DNA of 64,000 nt from positions 1-64,000 of the forward strand of contig NZ_MDCR01000054.1 in the NCBI RefSeq assembly GCF_001723055.1. Direction: 5' to 3'. This document shows, piece after piece, positions 11,301 to 20,300 of this stretch (position 1 is the first letter of the stretch; the number at the start of each line of letters is the position of its first letter). The translations under genes were made by a program, and so were the position numbers. The notes below the pieces were generated by a model, which saw only the letters and a list, made by a program, of their open reading frames with translations, made no database searches and had not been told where the DNA came from. This DNA comes from Streptomyces niveus. GTDB taxonomy: Bacteria; Actinomycetota; Actinomycetes; Streptomycetales; Streptomycetaceae.

Positions 11301-11364
11301 GCTGGGCGATGAAGGGCTCCTGGCCCGTGAACGTCTTCTCGTAGGTCTCGCCCTGATTCGTCAC
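2362..11364 (-). CDS. Type I polyketide synthase (PKS2): DH-KR-ACP-KS-DH-ACP-KS-KR-ACP
   Basis: This PKS of 3000 residues is built of AT-less modules. Domains in order: DH (about 1-290, intact HRSAGIGLLP and DGVFQ); KR (515-740, GGLGLE, VVHAAG, GGYAAANAY, an LKD motif pointing to B-type stereochemistry); ACP (Ser about 810, GMSS); KS (885-1310, DTLCSSS, with HGTAT instead of HGTGT); a second DH (1490-1715, HRVLGEQTVP); ACP (Ser about 1764); KS (1835-2255, DTLCSSS); KR (about 2410-2850, DYSLANAY, no LDD motif); ACP (about 2906) and an Asp-Pro-rich tail. The GTG start overlaps the PKS1 stop (GTGA). The N-terminal DH-KR-ACP completes the module whose KS-AT ends PKS1, so that module is split across two proteins. 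The trans-AT-like KS motifs and missing ATs mean malonyl units must come from elsewhere. Confidence 0.93.
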   Translation of the reverse strand: MTNQGETYEKTFTGQEPFIAQHRSAGIGLLPAAVQLEMAMVGVARRRPFIPLELNGVTFLRPLTIADDAAAPVRLDVSFGPQTSFELSTVVAGDRKPLSTGTGRLLPDAVPPPPAETGRQPAATRTVPPERLYESWAREGLLYGPDFRTVRELALGESGVARATLRSDSEPVPWYAHPLLVDGVFQVVSCALQDLTGEAGPYPMLPIGVARLTVFADLSLLSAGVTVVVRRTGVDGAYATADAQLLGPSNDVVAEFEGLRMRRTAAVSPPAATRPRPRADTLPITRIDWRPAPAGDERTDPATGTWVVLHNGGTGGLGERAARQLRADGARVVEVGVGPAGPPAHDPDHRTLTGPDEEAFRRLWEEIGDPVAGVLHLWNADAAPDDAQASGEETELRLGLYGCLAALRTLGERQRKSRFHAVTRDGQPVGTGDRPVPARAALWGFLRTAAIEYPGLRPRLIDIDQPSDDTLRAVLREAGAADGPTEVGYRRGVRHVPVRVRDRSAYTAPSGAEGPIRQGGRYLVLGGHGGLGLEVADRFAREGAGVVALVSRSGAAPADDDRTGAISARGCEVVSYGADVTSPGALAAVVERFRAEFGELHGVVHAAGTLKDGLIRSATAEDIAAVMRPKADGVRELAAAVAGRDLDFAVLFASVSGTFGNLGQGGYAAANAYLDGFAQAHGEPWLSVDWGLWGEVGMGTAVAEQLRRRGVRPLGTTEGLDALIAVLGAADDLRQVIVAHPDAGDVIEEPGAPSDVHTKTPDDMSVNVGSAGEGDGERVGEALEQFLTERLGVTSFDRETPLSDYGMSSIMSVELSEELSSRWGVHLPATLFLEYGEFDELVEALTGRYGAAAAVEVPETAESGTVKAGEATEAAADPRPQRHTPASRDTDVAIVAVSGDLPGAVGEVTELWPLLRSGGHAFTEIPAERWDIDAHFEQRGPRMTGTYCRTGAFVTGIDRFDPAFFGISVREAEEMDVQQKLLLEHAWTVRDDSGLAGRRDIGVFVGATYTHHRDTQGLQTVGPHTALGSMNAVLANRISYTLDLTGPSQTVDTLCSSSLVAIQQAVAALRAGHCGAAIVAACQVGLTPWYYRSLSQLGALSDTRPRPFDERADGFLPGEGTLAFMLRPLADAERDGDRIWGVIRGTAVNHGGRGSAMPVPRSEAQAAVVRAALDDAGLAPADVSLIETHGTATRLGDPIEIAALTEVFGGDPDRGEPCHIGTVKGNIGHLEPAAGLAGLLKVLLCLRHREIPPVAGFETPSSHLNLSAGPFVIPVEARPWTSDGPRRAGISSFGMGGTNAHIVVEEYEGYEGYEDRAAKSRSRHETYGTQTRTTPAVPDEHLLVLSAHTPDTLARRMADVRSLLRQDNAASLSALCRSSAVGRDHLAHRVAVLGATADELRAGLTEALRLGDRAHGTVVRGATVLDAASTGLSGPAFRYAAGGTVDWATVYPGPAESGRPALPAYPFGARSEPAVTAPPDTTDVVRRLSRAHRVLGEQTVPGALPVALGLRTSGALRQITFTGRGTGDHPLTNNLADPTRTGPATFRHADRVIARLTTTEAPATPPAPVHLDALRAALDRTLEPAGLYAWFAAKGMELDAPLRSVAEIHYGPGRVLARIDIPAGDMLEAEAVALDAALQTMAVLTLADPAAPSATHLPVSIGRVVRWAEPARTAFVLLEGAEPDSDGTRRGDASLLAADGQVLVRLDAIEYRTVTAATGSPSAPTRRTPQAAVAETAIVALVRDVLHDPGVTATTSLSAVGLDSMLATAIAADVEETYGVKLSPTDVLDAADCRTLAAHVAELADDEAVFAPAAVRDAAQVRDTAAVREPAPGTADGREHDIAVIGLALALPGAPDPEGFWSLLADSREEIRPAPDHRWGRYADGSESDVGGFLDNVAEFDARFFDFFPKQAEVLDPQARWLLRTTWEALESAGLPPRQLAPSTGVFVGASYQHYRDYNIAPELDAPSGLGNHNAFLANRVSFFLDLHGPSMTIDTLCSSSLVALHTAVRSIRDGECEQAIVAGVRVALSPLHYVAMKNLRALSPSGASRPFDSGADGFVPGEGVVTVVVKPLSAALRDGDRIRGVIRGSAVNHGGRTSGLTVPSSSAQQDVIRAALGDAEVPAESIGLVEAHGTGTSLGDPIEVEGLTRAWRGVTDKSQFCAIGSLKGNVGHLEPAAGLAGLVKVLLAMEHEMVPPSLHVVRPNDHIRFEETPFYLADRAVEWPRNGTPRRAAVSAFGMGGVNAHVIVEEPPKPPRREAPAQDSYVVRVSAADETALRTLADAYADRFDTARDAWETADLCHTANTARSPMEFQTAVHGSTAVELAAALRSVAAGNVPVARVDIDLTAEATAAPRPADTVELVRAGYAHTDWASLSAAGARITDLPTYPFSRGSYWRTTDPVVLPGPGRPTGGEGGAAAVRIEWRARELAPALPTGSAGPATVRLVAADPEIGRALTTVLRHRGVTVVEPGQQADTTIVVDAPGGRPDHDGELRAFWVELAGLMKSLPAHGKLLWAGYHGVAVHPDERGGLSPVRAAMAMAVRAAGAENRKPTAVVQLDPADPAEARALCLAAEYAALSTDPTAGDDADTTIVAYRRGVRHVPEQAPVPAPAGPPYTPPASGYYLVTGGLGAVGLRLAQRLIDRGAARVGIIGRSVVDPQSSTPLRELRRRAEVEYLACDVSDPMALAAVAGQFGRRWGRLVGVVHSSGGVNPFGAMHRRAWSDAEKVLAPKVPGSLNVVRLAKEQGADFAVLVSSIAGTQASAGRGLVDYSLANAYQLALAERENDAVTKVTAHAWPNWTGIGMKADASFSAAYSVSAEHALDAFSGHLRSGGAVIFPGSAPDTPPKAAESFEPAPSVAPVEPPVRPAARTVQDVAGMRARVRDAFVQVLGEDPEDRPLQSLGLDSLVIAELTTALEQRSQLTVDPSLLMRARTADEIARDLAAHEPTPSSRPSIPDPDPDLDPDPVRPDPESVTTSALSALLRPLLVHDGQRGVGQA
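4511..5455. repeat. Direct repeat copy A inside the last KS of PKS2
   Basis: About 945 bp, nearly identical and without gaps to 12679-13623 at a constant offset of 8168. It covers the second half of the KS from before the active-site cysteine to the post-KS linker. Within the repeat, a short stretch around 5220-5290 diverges. The identity at synonymous sites points to recent duplication or gene conversion. Confidence 0.9.
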
Positions 11365-14300
11365 TGTCCCTCGCTCCGGTGCTCGTAGTGACGGTCGAAC
11401 AGCGGGTGGCTGAGGGTGCTCGTACCGGTGCCACCACGGCGTACGGGTGGCGCGGTCAGCTCCTGTCGGTTGAAGGGGTAGGTGGGGATGGTGGTGGTGC
11501 GGCGGCCCTTGTCCTGGTGCAGCCCGGTCCAGTCGAGGTCGGTGCGGGTGTGGTTGTAGTAGTTCGCCACGGCGCTGTGGAGCTGCACCTGATCGGTGCG
11601 GTCCCGGCGCAAGGTGCTGAGCCACATCGGCTGCGTTCCGCTCCACGACGCGCGGGCGAGGGAGGTGAGTTGGGGGTGGGAGCCGATCTCCCAGGCCACC
11701 GCCGGGCCGGCCTCGGCCAGCGTCGTCAGCGCCTGCGAGAAGTGCACCGGCTCGCGGATGGCGCGGCCCCAGTAGTCGGGGTCGGTGGCCGTCTCGGCCG
11801 AATGCCAGCCGCCCGTCACCGTCGACGCGAACCCGATCACCGGAGCGGAGAGGGACCTGCCCGCCACAGCTTCGACGAAGGGGGCGACGGCTCCCTCCAT
11901 CGCCGCCGAGTGGAACGCGTGACTGACCGTCAACTGCTGCGTGCGCAGGCCCGACTCCTGACAGAAACCCTGCACCGCCTCCGCCGGACCCGTGACCGTC
12001 ACCGATCGACGCGCGTTGAACGCCGCGATCTCCACCCCAGGATGAGCCGATATCGCAGCCACGACAGCCTCGGCATCCGCATGCACCACCGCCATCGCAC
12101 CCGCACCCGGCTGCGACTCCATCAACCGCCCACGCACCGCCGTCAACTCCAGCAGATCACCCAGATCCAGCACACCCGCAACCCACGCAGCCGTCAACTC
12201 ACCCAGACTGTGACCCACCACCACATCCGGCCGCACCCCCACCGACTCCAACCAACGCACCAACCCCACCTGCACACTCACAATCGCCGGCTGCGCATAC
12301 CCCGTACGATCCAACCGACCACCACCACCCACCTCACCGAACAACAACTCCCCCAACGGCACATCCACATGCCCCGCCAACACATCCGCACACTCGTCCA
12401 ACGCCGCCCGGAACACCGGCTCCACCCCGTACAACCCACGCCCCATACCCACATACTGCGAACCCTGCCCCGTGAACATGAAGGCCGAAGGCTGTGCCTT
12501 GCCGCCCTTACGGGACAGTGCGCCGCGACCCGTCACCACTTCCTTGAGTCCGGCGGCGAGTTCGCGAGTGTCGGCACCTTGCACGGCCACGCCGTAACGG
12601 TGGGCGGCACGGGCGGTGTTGGCGGTGAACGCGAAGTCCCCGAGGTCGTCCTCCGACGTGTCGATCAGAGTCTCGGCATAGGCGTCGGCGAGGGTTCGCA
12701 GCGCGGTCCCGTCCGCCGCACTGACACGCACCACATACGAGTCCTGCGCGGGCGCCTCGCGCCTGGGCGGCTTCGGAGGCTCTTCCACGATCACATGGGC
12801 GTTGACACCGCCCATGCCGAAGGCACTGACCGCGGCCCGCCTGGGTGTTCCGTTCCTCGGCCACTCCACCGCGCGATCAGCCAGATAGAACGGCGTCTCC
12901 TCAAACCGGATGTGATCGTTGGGCCGCACCACATGCAACGACGGCGGAACCATCTCGTGCTCCATCGCCAGCAACACCTTCACCAACCCGGCCAACCCGG
13001 CCGCCGGCTCCAGATGGCCCACATTCCCCTTCAGCGAACCGATCGCGCAGAACTGGGACCTGTCCGTCACCCCACGCCAGGCACGCGTCAGACCCTCCAC
13101 CTCGATCGGATCACCCAGACTCGTACCCGTCCCATGAGCCTCCACCAGCCCGATCGACTCCACCGACACCCCCGCATCCCCCAACGCGGCGGAGATAACC
13201 TCCTGTTGGGCCGAGCTGCTCGGGACCGTCAGACCACTCGTACGGCCACCGTGGTTGACCGCGCTTCCCCTGATCACACCCCGGATCCGGTCACCGTCAC
13301 GCAATGCGGCACTCAGCGGCTTCACCACCACCGTCACCACACCCTCCCCCGGCACGAACCCATCAGCACCGGCGTCGAACGGCCGCAGGGCGTTGGAGGG
13401 AGAGAACGACCGCAGTCGTGCGCCCAGTTGGAAGTACTGCGGTGACATCGCCAGGTGCACACCGGCGACGATGGCCTGTTCGCACTCGCCGTCGCGGATG
13501 CTGCGCACCGCCGTGTGCAGGGCCACCAGCGACGACGAGCACAGCGTGTCGATCGTCATGCTCGGCCCGTGCAGATCAAGGAAGAAGCTCACGCGGTTGG
13601 CCAGGATCGCGTTGTGGTTGCCCAGTCCCGCCGCGGTCTGTACGACGTCCCCGACGACCATGTCGCGGTAGTGCTGGTAGCTGGCGCCGACGAACACACC
13701 GGTGGACCGTTGGGTGTCTCCCGCCAGACCGGCGTCCTCCATGGCGCGCCAGGCGGACTGGACGAGATGGCGCTGCTGGGGGTCGATCCACTCCGCCTCT
13801 GCGGGCGACAGCCGGAAGAACCCGGCGTCGAAGTCGGTCAGCCCTTCGACGAAGCCGGCCCGCCTGAGGTAGACGGTGCCGGGCTTGCCCTCGGTGCCGT
13901 AGTACGAGTCGATGTCCCAGCGGGACGCGGGCACCTCGCTCAGGCAGTCCACGCCTTCCAGGAGTACCCGCCACAGCTCGTCGGTGTTGGCGGCGTTCGG
14001 GAACACGCCGTCGAAGCCGATGATGGCGATGTCATGCAGGTCGGCGTCACCGGGCACCGGGGGGTCGGACGGCTCTGCCGTCCGTATTTGGGCCGGGGCC
14101 GGGGCCGGGGTTCGGACCGGGGCCGGCTCGGGCTGCTCATCGGGCACGGCGTCCGGCCGGGCAACGCCCGCGTCGACGGGCTCCGAGGCGACGGACGGCG
14201 CGGTGGCCCCGTACTCGTCCCTCAGCTCGGCGGCCAGGCGATCGACCGTGCCGACCTCCAGGACCAGCGTCACCGGTATGTCCACGTCCAGCTTGGCCCG

Positions 14301-17300
14301 GATGTCCTGGGCCAGCGAGACGGCGAGCATCGAATCGAGCCCCTGCTCCTGGAGCGGCCGGTCCGTCTCCAGCTCGTCGACGTCCAACTCCAGTGCGCCT
14401 GCCACCCATTGGGCGACGGCCGCGTCCAGATCCCCGGCCGCCGACCGGCTGGGGGCCGGCCCGGGACGGGCGCCGTTGGAGACATGCGCCGGGGTCGGGA
14501 TCCGGGTGGGTGCCGGGGTGCGCGACGAAGGCGGCGCGGCACGGTGCCCCTTGCCGGTGTCGCCTCCCGTGGCGTCCGGCGACGGCGCCTGGGAGAGCCG
14601 CTTCCAGGTGATCCCACGGGCTTCCAGTACGGGTTCGTCACCGTCCAGGATCACCAGACTCGCCGTCAGCAGACCGGAATCCGGGGCGGTGTCCCGGTCC
14701 CGCCTGGCGTACACCCGGACGGTGTCGGGTAGCCGGCCGAGGACGGTGAGCCGTGCCACGGTGAAGGGCACGTACAGTCCCTGCGCCCCGCACGCGGCGA
14801 GCGCGATCTGGAAGGCGCCGTCGAGGAGCCTGGCGTCCACCGCGCCCGTGCTCGGCGCCTCGCCGCGCAGCTCACCCGTCGCCTCGCCGGGTGCCACGGA
14901 CAGCGTGGACACGGTACGGAAGCCGGGGCCGTAGCTCAGTCCGGCGCGTTCGAACGCGGCGTACATCGCGTCGACCGCGACGGGGGTGAAGCCGTCGGTC
15001 GTCGGCGCGGGGGTGAGTGTCGTCTGCTCGGGATCGGTCAACTCGACAGTGCAGACGACGGCGCCGGCGCCGCCGCCGGCGCGGAAGGCGACGGTGGTGT
15101 TGTCGCGTTCGGCCTTGAGGGTCGTGGGCGCCTCGACGGCCGCCCGGAAGGTGAGGTCACGCAGACCGAACCGCTCCCGGCCGAGCAGCTCGGCCACCTT
15201 TCCCGGATATCCGGCGCCGGGCAGTGTCGGCCTGCCGAGCACCAGGTGTTCGGCGGCCTCCGGGTGCTCCGTCCAGGTGTTCTTCGTGCTCGGAGCAGCA
15301 GCCGGCGTGTTCGGCGGCTCCGCCGGTTCCAGCCAGAGGTACTTCTCCGCGTGCGGCGCGGTCGGGAACCGTACGCCCGCTCGCTCCCGCCGCCCGGCGG
15401 GCAGGGTCGCGCCGGCGGCGAACGCGCGGGCGGCCCCGGCCAGGGCCTCCCGGCCCGCTCCGGCGCCGATCGGCCGCGTGGCAGCGGTCTCGGCCGTCGC
15501 CACCCCCACGTGGAGGGAGCGGATGTCGGCGACCCCGGCCAGGAACAGCCGCAGCTTGTCCTCCAACTGCTCGACGCTGTCCGCCACGCAGGCCAGCCGG
15601 TGTGTGGCGGCGGGCCGCCGCCGGCTGGCCTCGCTCAGGTCGTCCAGGGACGGGCAGTACGCGGAGCGCAGCATCAGCACGAGCCGGTGGGCCAGGGTAC
15701 GCAGCGCGTCGTCCGATCCGGCGGAGAGGACCAGCAGCCGCGGACCGGACTCCGTACCGTCCGATACGCCGACGGGTCCCGCCTCGACCACCGCATGGGC
15801 GTTCGCGCCACCGAAGCCGAAGCTGCTGATCCCCGCGACGCGCGGGCCGCTGCCCCACGGTTGGGGCCGGTCGGCCACGAACAGGGGCGAACCGTCGAAG
15901 TCGAAGGAGGAGTTCGGGGTGGTGAAGTTCAACGACGGCGGGATGTGGCCTGCTTGGAGCGTCAGGATCGTCTTGATCAGTCCGGCGATGCCGGCGGCGG
16001 GCTCCAGATGACCGATGTTGGTCTTCACCGAGCCCACCGCGACCGGTCGTCGGCCGGCCGGTTCGCCCAGGACCGCGTGGAGGGCTTCGAGTTCGACGAG
16101 GTCGCCCAGTTGCGTGCCGGTGCCGTGAGCCTCGACGTAGCCGATGTCGGCCGACGTACGCCCGGAAGCGGCCAGCGCCTTGCGCAGCACCGCCTCCTGG
16201 GCCGGCCTGCTGGGTGCGGTGAGGAAACCGGCGCTGCCCCCGGTGTGGTTGACGGCGGTGCCTCGGATCACGGCGAGCACGGGGTCACCGTCGCGTTCGG
16301 CGTCGGCGAGCCGTTTGAGGATGACGGCGCCGGTGCCCTCGCCCCGTACGTAACCGTCGGCGTCGTCGTCGAAGGTGCGGCACATGCCCTGCGGGGACAG
16401 CATCCCGTTGCGGGCGAAGGAACGGGACTTGGTCGGGGTGAGGACGAGGTTCGCGGCCCCGACCACTGCGGCGTCCACGTCGCCCGCCCGCAGATGCATG
16501 GCGGCCTCGTGCAGGGCGACGAGGGAGGACGAGCAGGCCGTGTCGACGGTGAAGCTCGGGCCCGACCAGTCGAAGACGTGCGAGAGCCGGTTGGCGATCA
16601 TGGAGGCGGCCGTGCCGGTCGCCACGTGCGGGTCGTGGTAGCCGACGCTTCCCGCCACGATCTCCGGGAAGTCGCTCGCGATCACGCCGACGAAGACGCC
16701 GGTGGCGGCGCCGAGGGACGTGTGGTCGTGGCCGCAGCTCTCCAGGGCCTCGGCCGTGACGCTGAGCAGGGTCCGCTGGAGGGGGTCCATGCGGCGGGCC
16801 TCGCGGTCGGTCAGGCCGAAGCGGGCGGCGTCGAAGTACTCGGCACCGTCCACCCAGGCCATGGGCACCTCGTCGGCGTCGGACCACAGGTGCGACCAGC
16901 CGCGCTTGCCCTCCGGGGCGGGTCCGACGCTGGACACGCCGCCGACGAGGTTCTGCCAGAACTCGTCGGGTGTGGTGGCGCCGGGGAACCTGCATGCCAT
17001 GCCGATGACGGCGAGGGCGCCCTCGTCGGCGGGTCGTGCGGGCTCTGCGGAGGCGGGTGCCGCCACGGGAACGGCGGGCGCCACGGGCTCGGGCTCCGCC
17101 AACTCCTCTACGATGACTGCCTGTTCGGCCCCCGGTTCGAGCAGTCGTACGACGCCTTCCGCACCCAGCAGCCGGGCCAGCTTCATCGGCGTACCGGTGG
17201 CGAAGATCGACGGGGCGGTGACGGTCGCGCCCAGCTCACGCCCGAGTTGTACGGCCGCGAACGTGACGTTGGCCGATTCGCCGCCCAGGTCGAAGAAGTT

Positions 17301-20300
17301 GGCGTGGACGTCGAAGGCGGGGTGGTCCAGCGTGGCCGCGAACACCCCGGCGATCGACTCCGCCAGTGCCTCCACCGTCACGCTCACCGCCGACACGGAC
17401 GTCGGCACGGACGCCGACACCGATGCCTGCTCCGACAGCGCCCCGGACCGCTCCGGTGTCGCGGCGGGCGCGGCGGGCGCGGCGGGCGCGGCGGGCGCGG
17501 CGGCCGAGCGGATGACGTTGTCCCTCGTCGGCAGCGGCAGCCGGGCACGCGCGACCTTGCCGTTGTCGGTCAACGGCAGCGCGTCGAGGGTGACATAGGC
17601 GTCGGGCACCATGTAGCGGGGCAGGACGTCGCCGACGAACGCGTCCAGTCGGGACTTGGCCGGCGTACCGTCGCCCACCAGATAGGCGGTGAGCCTCGGT
17701 TCGCCGCGTCCCTCGAACTGCGCCGCGACGACCACGGCGGCGGTGACGCCGTCGAATCGCTCCAGCACGCGTTCGATCTCCGCGGGTTCGATGCGATTGC
17801 CGCGCACCTTGACCTGGGCGTCGCCGCGCCCGAGCCACTCGATCGAGCCGTCCGCGTGCAGTCGTACCTCGTCACCGGTCCGGTACAGACGTACGCCGGT
17901 CTCGGGGTGGACGACGAAGACGTCGTCCGTCAGATCCGGCCGCCCTGCGTAGCCGCGCGCGAGTCCGGTGCCGGAGAGGTACAGCGCGCCGGTGGTTCCG
18001 GCCGCACTCGGCGCCAACTCCGCGTCCAGCACGTGGAGTTCCATGTTCGGCAGTGGTTCGCCGAGCGGCAGGAAGGAGCCGATCGCGGTGACCTCGTGGC
18101 ACGAGGCCCAGATGGTCGCCTCGGTCGGGCCGTACAGATTCCAGAGGGCACGGGCGGGTCCGTGCAGACGTTCGGCGGTGGCGGGCGGCAGGGCCTCGCC
18201 GCCGGAGAGCACGGTCAACTCCGGATGCGGAGTCCAGCCCGTGCCCAGCAGCAGGCGCCACAGACTCGGGGTCGCCTGAGCCACCGTCACATCGGTGGTG
18301 AGTTCGGCCAGTCGGGACGGATCGCCCGCGGTCTCGCGGGACGCCAGGACGACCGTGGCGCCGACCGTGAGCCCGAGGAACAGCTCCAGCAGGGAGATGT
18401 CGAAGGCCACGGTGGTGTGCGCCAGCAGGGTGTCGTCGGGCGAGACTCCGAGGCGGTCACCGATCCCGGTGAGGAAGTTGGCCAGCGCGCCGTGCTCGAC
18501 CTCCACGCCCTTCGGGTCACCGGTCGATCCGCTGGTGAAGAGGAGATAGGCCAGGCCGGAGGGGGTGACCTGGGGCGGCACCGCCTGCGCCGAGCCGTTG
18601 GACCCGGGCACGCTACGCGCGTCACCGAGCGACGTGCCGAGGTCGTGCGTACGAGTGTCGGTGAGGATCAGATCGCAGCGCGAGACGTCCACGTACCGCC
18701 GCAGCCGCTCCACGGGATATCCGGGATCCAGCGGCAGGAAGGCCGCTCCGGACCGCAGGATTCCGAGCATGGCCGGGAGCAACGGGAGGTCCCGCTCCAT
18801 CAGTACGCCGACCACCGAACCGGACTCGATGCCCTGGTCGTGCAGGTCGGCGGCGATGGCGTCGGCCCAGGCGTCCAGGCCGGCGTAGTCCAGCGTGCGG
18901 GTGCCGCTGCGGACGGCGACGGCCTTCGGGCGGTCGGCCACCGTGGCCTCGAACAGGTCCAGTACGGTCCCGGCGGTCGACGGCTCCGCGACCGGCTCCG
19001 GGGACCGCGCCTCGACGAGCGGCTCGGCGGCCGATCCGGGGGCCGACTCAACGGCCGGCTCGGCGAGCGCCTCCGCGAGCGGCTCGGATACGGGCTCCGA
19101 GACGGACTCGCCGTGGAGCAGAGCCGTGAGGACCAGGTCCTCGACTCGCTCGGTGAACTCCAGCGCCTCGTCCTCCCCCATCGCCGTCTCGCGTACGAAG
19201 ACGGTGGGCGGGCCGTCCTCCAGGCACAGCAGCGCGATCTCGGTGTGCGGTTCGGCGGACGCCTCCTCCCCCGCGACCCGGTCCAGCACCATGACGCGGG
19301 TGAAGCTCGGCTCGTCGGAGCCGAGCGGCCGGCCGGCCAGGCCGAGCCGGACTTCGAGGTCGCCCGCGTAGCCCTCGCGGGCGGTCGCCTCCGCGAGTTT
19401 GTCCCGCAGGGACCGGGAGGAGTCGCCGTCGAACCGTACGGGGAATCGCGCGGCGGCGATGCCATGGGTCCGCTCCGCGAGGACCCGCGCGGCGGCCGGT
19501 GACCAGGCGAAGTCGAAGGTCCGCTCGCCGGTGCGTTCGGCCACGACGGTGAGGAAGGCGCGGGCGACCGCGACGGCCTCGTCCCGCGACCGGGGGATGA
19601 AGGCCAGTTCGTAGCGGCCGTAGTGGGCCCCGGCGGCGGAGAAGTCGGCGACGGTCAGCGGCGCGGGGCGCAGCGACTCCAGCCGTGCGCGCCACCACGG
19701 TTCGTGTGCCCGCAGCGGCTTCTGGGCGGCGGCGATGTCCGCCAGCCGCCGCTCGGAGGCGGCGGGCAGCGGCGAGCCGGGCGCGATGCCGAGCCGCTGC
19801 GCGGCGGCCTGGCCGCTCAGCGCGCTTCCGTCGACCGCGACGCAGTCGCTCAGTACGAGGTCGGCGTCCGGGGCGGACAGCGTGATGGCCGACGTGGTGA
19901 CCGAGAGCACGGTGGTCTCGGTACGGGGGTCCTCGCGCGGGATAAGTCGGACCTGGCGGGTGAAGACCGCGCCCTGTTCGGTGACGAGGGTCGGTACGCC
20001 GAGCGGGTTCGGGAAGGAGCCGTAGTCCAGCGCCTTGGAGATGCGTACGGCCTCGCCGGCGGAGGTGCCGGCGTGGATGACACCGCCGGATGCCATGCGG
20101 GCGGAGCGTCGGTAGAACCGTCTTTCGCGGTCGCTCGTGTCGACCGGTTCGGGCAGGGTGCGTGCCACCACGTGCGGTACGAGGCCGGCGAAGAGGTCGA
20201 TGCCCACCTCGGCCGTCTCGTACGTCAGTGACAGGGCGGTGGAGTGGTCGCGGATCGGGAACCAGCGTTCCAGCAGCACGCCGCCCGCGTCGACGGCCTC

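Noticed and set aside
11365-11646. Longer N-terminus for PKS2
   Set aside because: It lies inside the PKS1 C-terminus and is composed of His/Pro/Arg-rich nonsense; the GTG at 11364 overlaps the PKS1 stop and starts at the DH.
17464-17500. Short tandem repeat of gcgggcgcg units as a CRISPR or satellite
   Set aside because: It encodes an Ala-Pro linker between the A domain and the PCP; no spacers.
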